Shown piece after piece: positions 62,328 to 64,000 of a stretch of DNA of 64,000 nt. The notes under the pieces were generated by a model. The model saw only the letters and a program-made list of their open reading frames with translations, searched no databases and was not told the origin of the DNA. A program made the translations under genes and the position numbers. Source of the stretch: G963665595 sp963665595 (lineage in GTDB: Bacteria; Actinomycetota; Coriobacteriia; Coriobacteriales; CADBOM01). The stretch spans positions 186,001 to 250,000 of the forward strand of contig CAXXJK010000009.1 in NCBI GenBank assembly GCA_963665595.2, read 5' to 3'. The number at the start of each line of letters is the position of its first letter. Positions within the stretch are counted from its first letter, which is position 1.

Positions 62328-63158
62328 CTATCTATTCCTTTCTGATGCAGCATAGAGCGTCCGAACCTCAGTATCTGTAAGCATTCTCCACGAGCCTTCA
62401 GGCAAATCGCCCAAGGTCAACGAGGCAAAGGCACTTCTGCGAAGCGTAACGACAGGATGCCCTACGGCATTAAACATTCTTTTTACCTGCCGTTTGCGAC
62501 CTTCCCGGATGATGCACGTTACTTGTGTCTGAATATTTCGAGCTCTGAATGGACGTTCGCTCACGCCTCGTATGATTTGTGCGGGAAGTGTCATACCGTC
62601 AGAAAGCTCTATGCCGTCTCTTAATAGCGTGGCCTCCTCTTCAGTTAAAATACCTTCTACAAGCGCCTCATAGGTTTTCATAACTTTGTGGCGAGGATGT
62701 AGCAGAGCATTACCGAAATCTCCATCCGTAGAAAATAGTAGCAGACCCGTTGTATCGTGATCGAGGCGTCCTATGGGAAAGAGACCGGGATAGTCATGGG
62801 TTGGTACGAGTTCAGCTACGCAAGGACGACCTTGAGGATCATGCATGGTGGTAACATAACCAGCCGGCTTGTTAAGCATCAAATAAATGCTCGGACTCCC
62901 CCACTTCACTATACTGCCGTCAACCCTCACCACATCGCTCAAGGGGTCCACTTTGCTGCCAAGTTCAGTAACGACCTCACCGTTTACCGTTACGCGCCCA
63001 GCGGTCATAAGATCTTCTGAACCACGCCGAGAAGCTACACCAGCGCGAGCAAGAAATCGCTGAAGTCGTAACGGATAAACAGTCTCAGCTGAAAACTCAA
63101 TAGAAGTTGGGTCAGCACCATCTTCGTTTAATGAGCAGGGATTTTCGTCAACTCTCAT
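62328..63158 (-). CDS. rluB: rRNA pseudouridine synthase (RluB/RsuA family)
   Basis: 276 aa. An N-terminal S4 domain (RLQRFLARAGVASRRGSEDLMTAGRVTVNGEVV) and catalytic GRLDHDTTGLLLFSTDG with its aspartate; LNKPAGYVTTMHDPQGR and MKTYEALVEG. Modifies 23S rRNA near the peptidyl transferase centre. Part of the scpA-scpB-rluB set; overlaps scpB by 4 nt. Confidence 0.94.
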   Translation of the reverse strand: MRVDENPCSLNEDGADPTSIEFSAETVYPLRLQRFLARAGVASRRGSEDLMTAGRVTVNGEVVTELGSKVDPLSDVVRVDGSIVKWGSPSIYLMLNKPAGYVTTMHDPQGRPCVAELVPTHDYPGLFPIGRLDHDTTGLLLFSTDGDFGNALLHPRHKVMKTYEALVEGILTEEEATLLRDGIELSDGMTLPAQIIRGVSERPFRARNIQTQVTCIIREGRKRQVKRMFNAVGHPVVTLRRSAFASLTLGDLPEGSWRMLTDTEVRTLYAASERNR

Positions 63159-63913
63159 GAAAGCGGTATGGTTTCAGTTATGGAACTTTTTATGATTGAA
63201 TTGAGATCAAGTTGTTCATCGGCATCAGCATCTTCTGGTTCTGCATGCGGCTCAGGCGAATTCCCGTGATATTCCAGTTCTGCATCGTCGAGTTCTTCTT
63301 GCTCTTTTTCGTAATCTGAAATATTGGGAAGATCATCTCTGCGATGAATAGAAAGACGCTCGGCTATGAATCGACGGCTCTCATCATCAGGTGCAAATTC
63401 GGCTACATCAGGTAACTCTTTAAGAGTTTTTAAACCAAAGTTTTCAAGAAACGTACGTGTGGTGACGTAAAGAATAGGGCTGCCGGGGCTAGCGCTGTCA
63501 CGCCCGGCCTCTTTCACGAGTCCCTTTTCAATAAGAGAAGTAATAACTGCATCAGAATTTACACCACGAATAGATGCCACAGCATTACGAGTTGTTGGTT
63601 GGTTATACGCAATGACAGCAAGCGCTTCAAGCGCCGCCTGGGATAGTTTCTGAGTGTCCCAAGAGATAACATAGCGTTCGATGAGTTCATGGTGAGCCGG
63701 ATGTGTGTAAAATCGCCAACCGCCCGCTACTTCCCGTAACTGAATCCCTCGATTAGCCTCTTGGTATTCAGTAGAAATTTTCGCAAGTGTTTCAACGATC
63801 TGTCCTGCCTCTATTTCTAAAATTTCGGCAAGCTTACTTGCGCTGACGGGTTCATCGGATACAAAGAGCAGCGCTTCAATAGCACTCTCAAGAGTAGTTA
63901 TTTCCTCAGACAT
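63155..63913 (-). CDS. scpB: segregation and condensation protein B
   Basis: 252 aa. Two winged helices (LESAIEALLFVSDEPVSASKLAEIL ... LSQAALEALAVIAYNQPTTRNAVASIRGVNSDAVITSLIEKGLV, GSPILYVTTRTFLENFGL). With ScpA and SMC it compacts the chromosome. The C-terminal about 65 residues are acidic and longer than usual. Confidence 0.95.
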   Translation of the reverse strand: MSEEITTLESAIEALLFVSDEPVSASKLAEILEIEAGQIVETLAKISTEYQEANRGIQLREVAGGWRFYTHPAHHELIERYVISWDTQKLSQAALEALAVIAYNQPTTRNAVASIRGVNSDAVITSLIEKGLVKEAGRDSASPGSPILYVTTRTFLENFGLKTLKELPDVAEFAPDDESRRFIAERLSIHRRDDLPNISDYEKEQEELDDAELEYHGNSPEPHAEPEDADADEQLDLNSIIKSSITETIPLS

Positions 63914-64000
63914 TGTCGTCTTGCTCCTCCACTTCAGTGTGTGTTATTGACGGCATACTATCAGTTGACGGTACTTCTGGCAGTTCATCTTTGGTCATGC
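63906..64000 (-). CDS. C-terminal end of the gene before scpB (probably scpA)
   Basis: Open reading frame entering from the window edge and ending 8 nt inside scpB: visible end ...MTKDELPEVPSTDSMPSI...EEQDDNV. Only an acidic tail is visible and no ScpA motif; the call rests on the scpA-scpB order and on coupling. Confidence 0.5.
   Translation of the reverse strand, partial: MTKDELPEVPSTDSMPSITHTEVEEQDDNV

Overview
The window is chromosomal DNA of an anaerobic, fairly low-GC bacterium. I infer a member of the Coriobacteriia (Actinomycetota; Eggerthellaceae-like). The reasons are the gene order around scpB-rluB-tyrA-aroA-cmk-plsC-ispH-der-plsY-gpsA, the uroporphyrinogen-decarboxylase-like methyltransferases and flavin reductases, and the anaerobic energy genes. 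No rRNA gene is present to settle this.

Layout. 1-6.5 kb: two divergent URO-D-fold proteins, a YbjQ protein, a multi-span membrane protein and a sigma factor tethered to the membrane. 6.7-8.5 kb: arsR-hgcA-hgcB, the mercury-methylation gene pair under an ArsR-type regulator; this is the most striking content. 8.5-18.4 kb: a 9.8-kb integrated element bounded by identical 97-bp repeats of the end of a tRNA-Ala(GGC) gene. It carries an integrase, excisionase-like and Cro/C1-type regulators, a putative initiator beside 22-bp iterons, a DnaB-like helicase broken at an A8 run, and a lone P27-type terminase small subunit, with no capsid or tail genes. That set fits a phage satellite (PICI-like). Its cargo is a PASTA protein, a HIRAN-membrane protein and an exonuclease-BRCT-membrane protein, in two units that each follow a copy of the same ~380-bp leader.

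19-33.6 kb: rubrerythrin, guaB, leuS, an LCP-family cell-wall protein, then a leftward set with iorBA (indolepyruvate:ferredoxin oxidoreductase), FHA, GcvT-like, D-Ala-D-Ala carboxypeptidase, ACT, phenylacetate-CoA ligase and pgsA. 33.7-39 kb: a complete six-subunit group 4 (Ech-type) [NiFe] hydrogenase operon, which could reoxidise the ferredoxin made by IorAB and conserve energy. 39-46 kb: a DEAD-box helicase, a flavin oxidoreductase flanked by two DUF2769 cysteine-rich proteins, a tocopherol-cyclase-like protein, mscL, an orphan terpenoid-cyclase-fold protein and tRNA-Pro(GGG).

46-64 kb: a long, tightly packed leftward housekeeping run: coaBC, an RNase H-QueD fusion, a zinc-ribbon coiled-coil protein, a Nif3-like protein, histidinol phosphatase, cysteine desulfurase, rpe (frameshifted here), gpsA, plsY, der, a DUF512 radical-SAM-like protein, ispH, plsC, cmk, aroA, tyrA, cobU, rluB, scpB and the end of the next gene. 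CobU fits a cell that uses corrinoids, as HgcA requires. Functions are called from recognised motifs and family resemblance read by eye; no database search was run.
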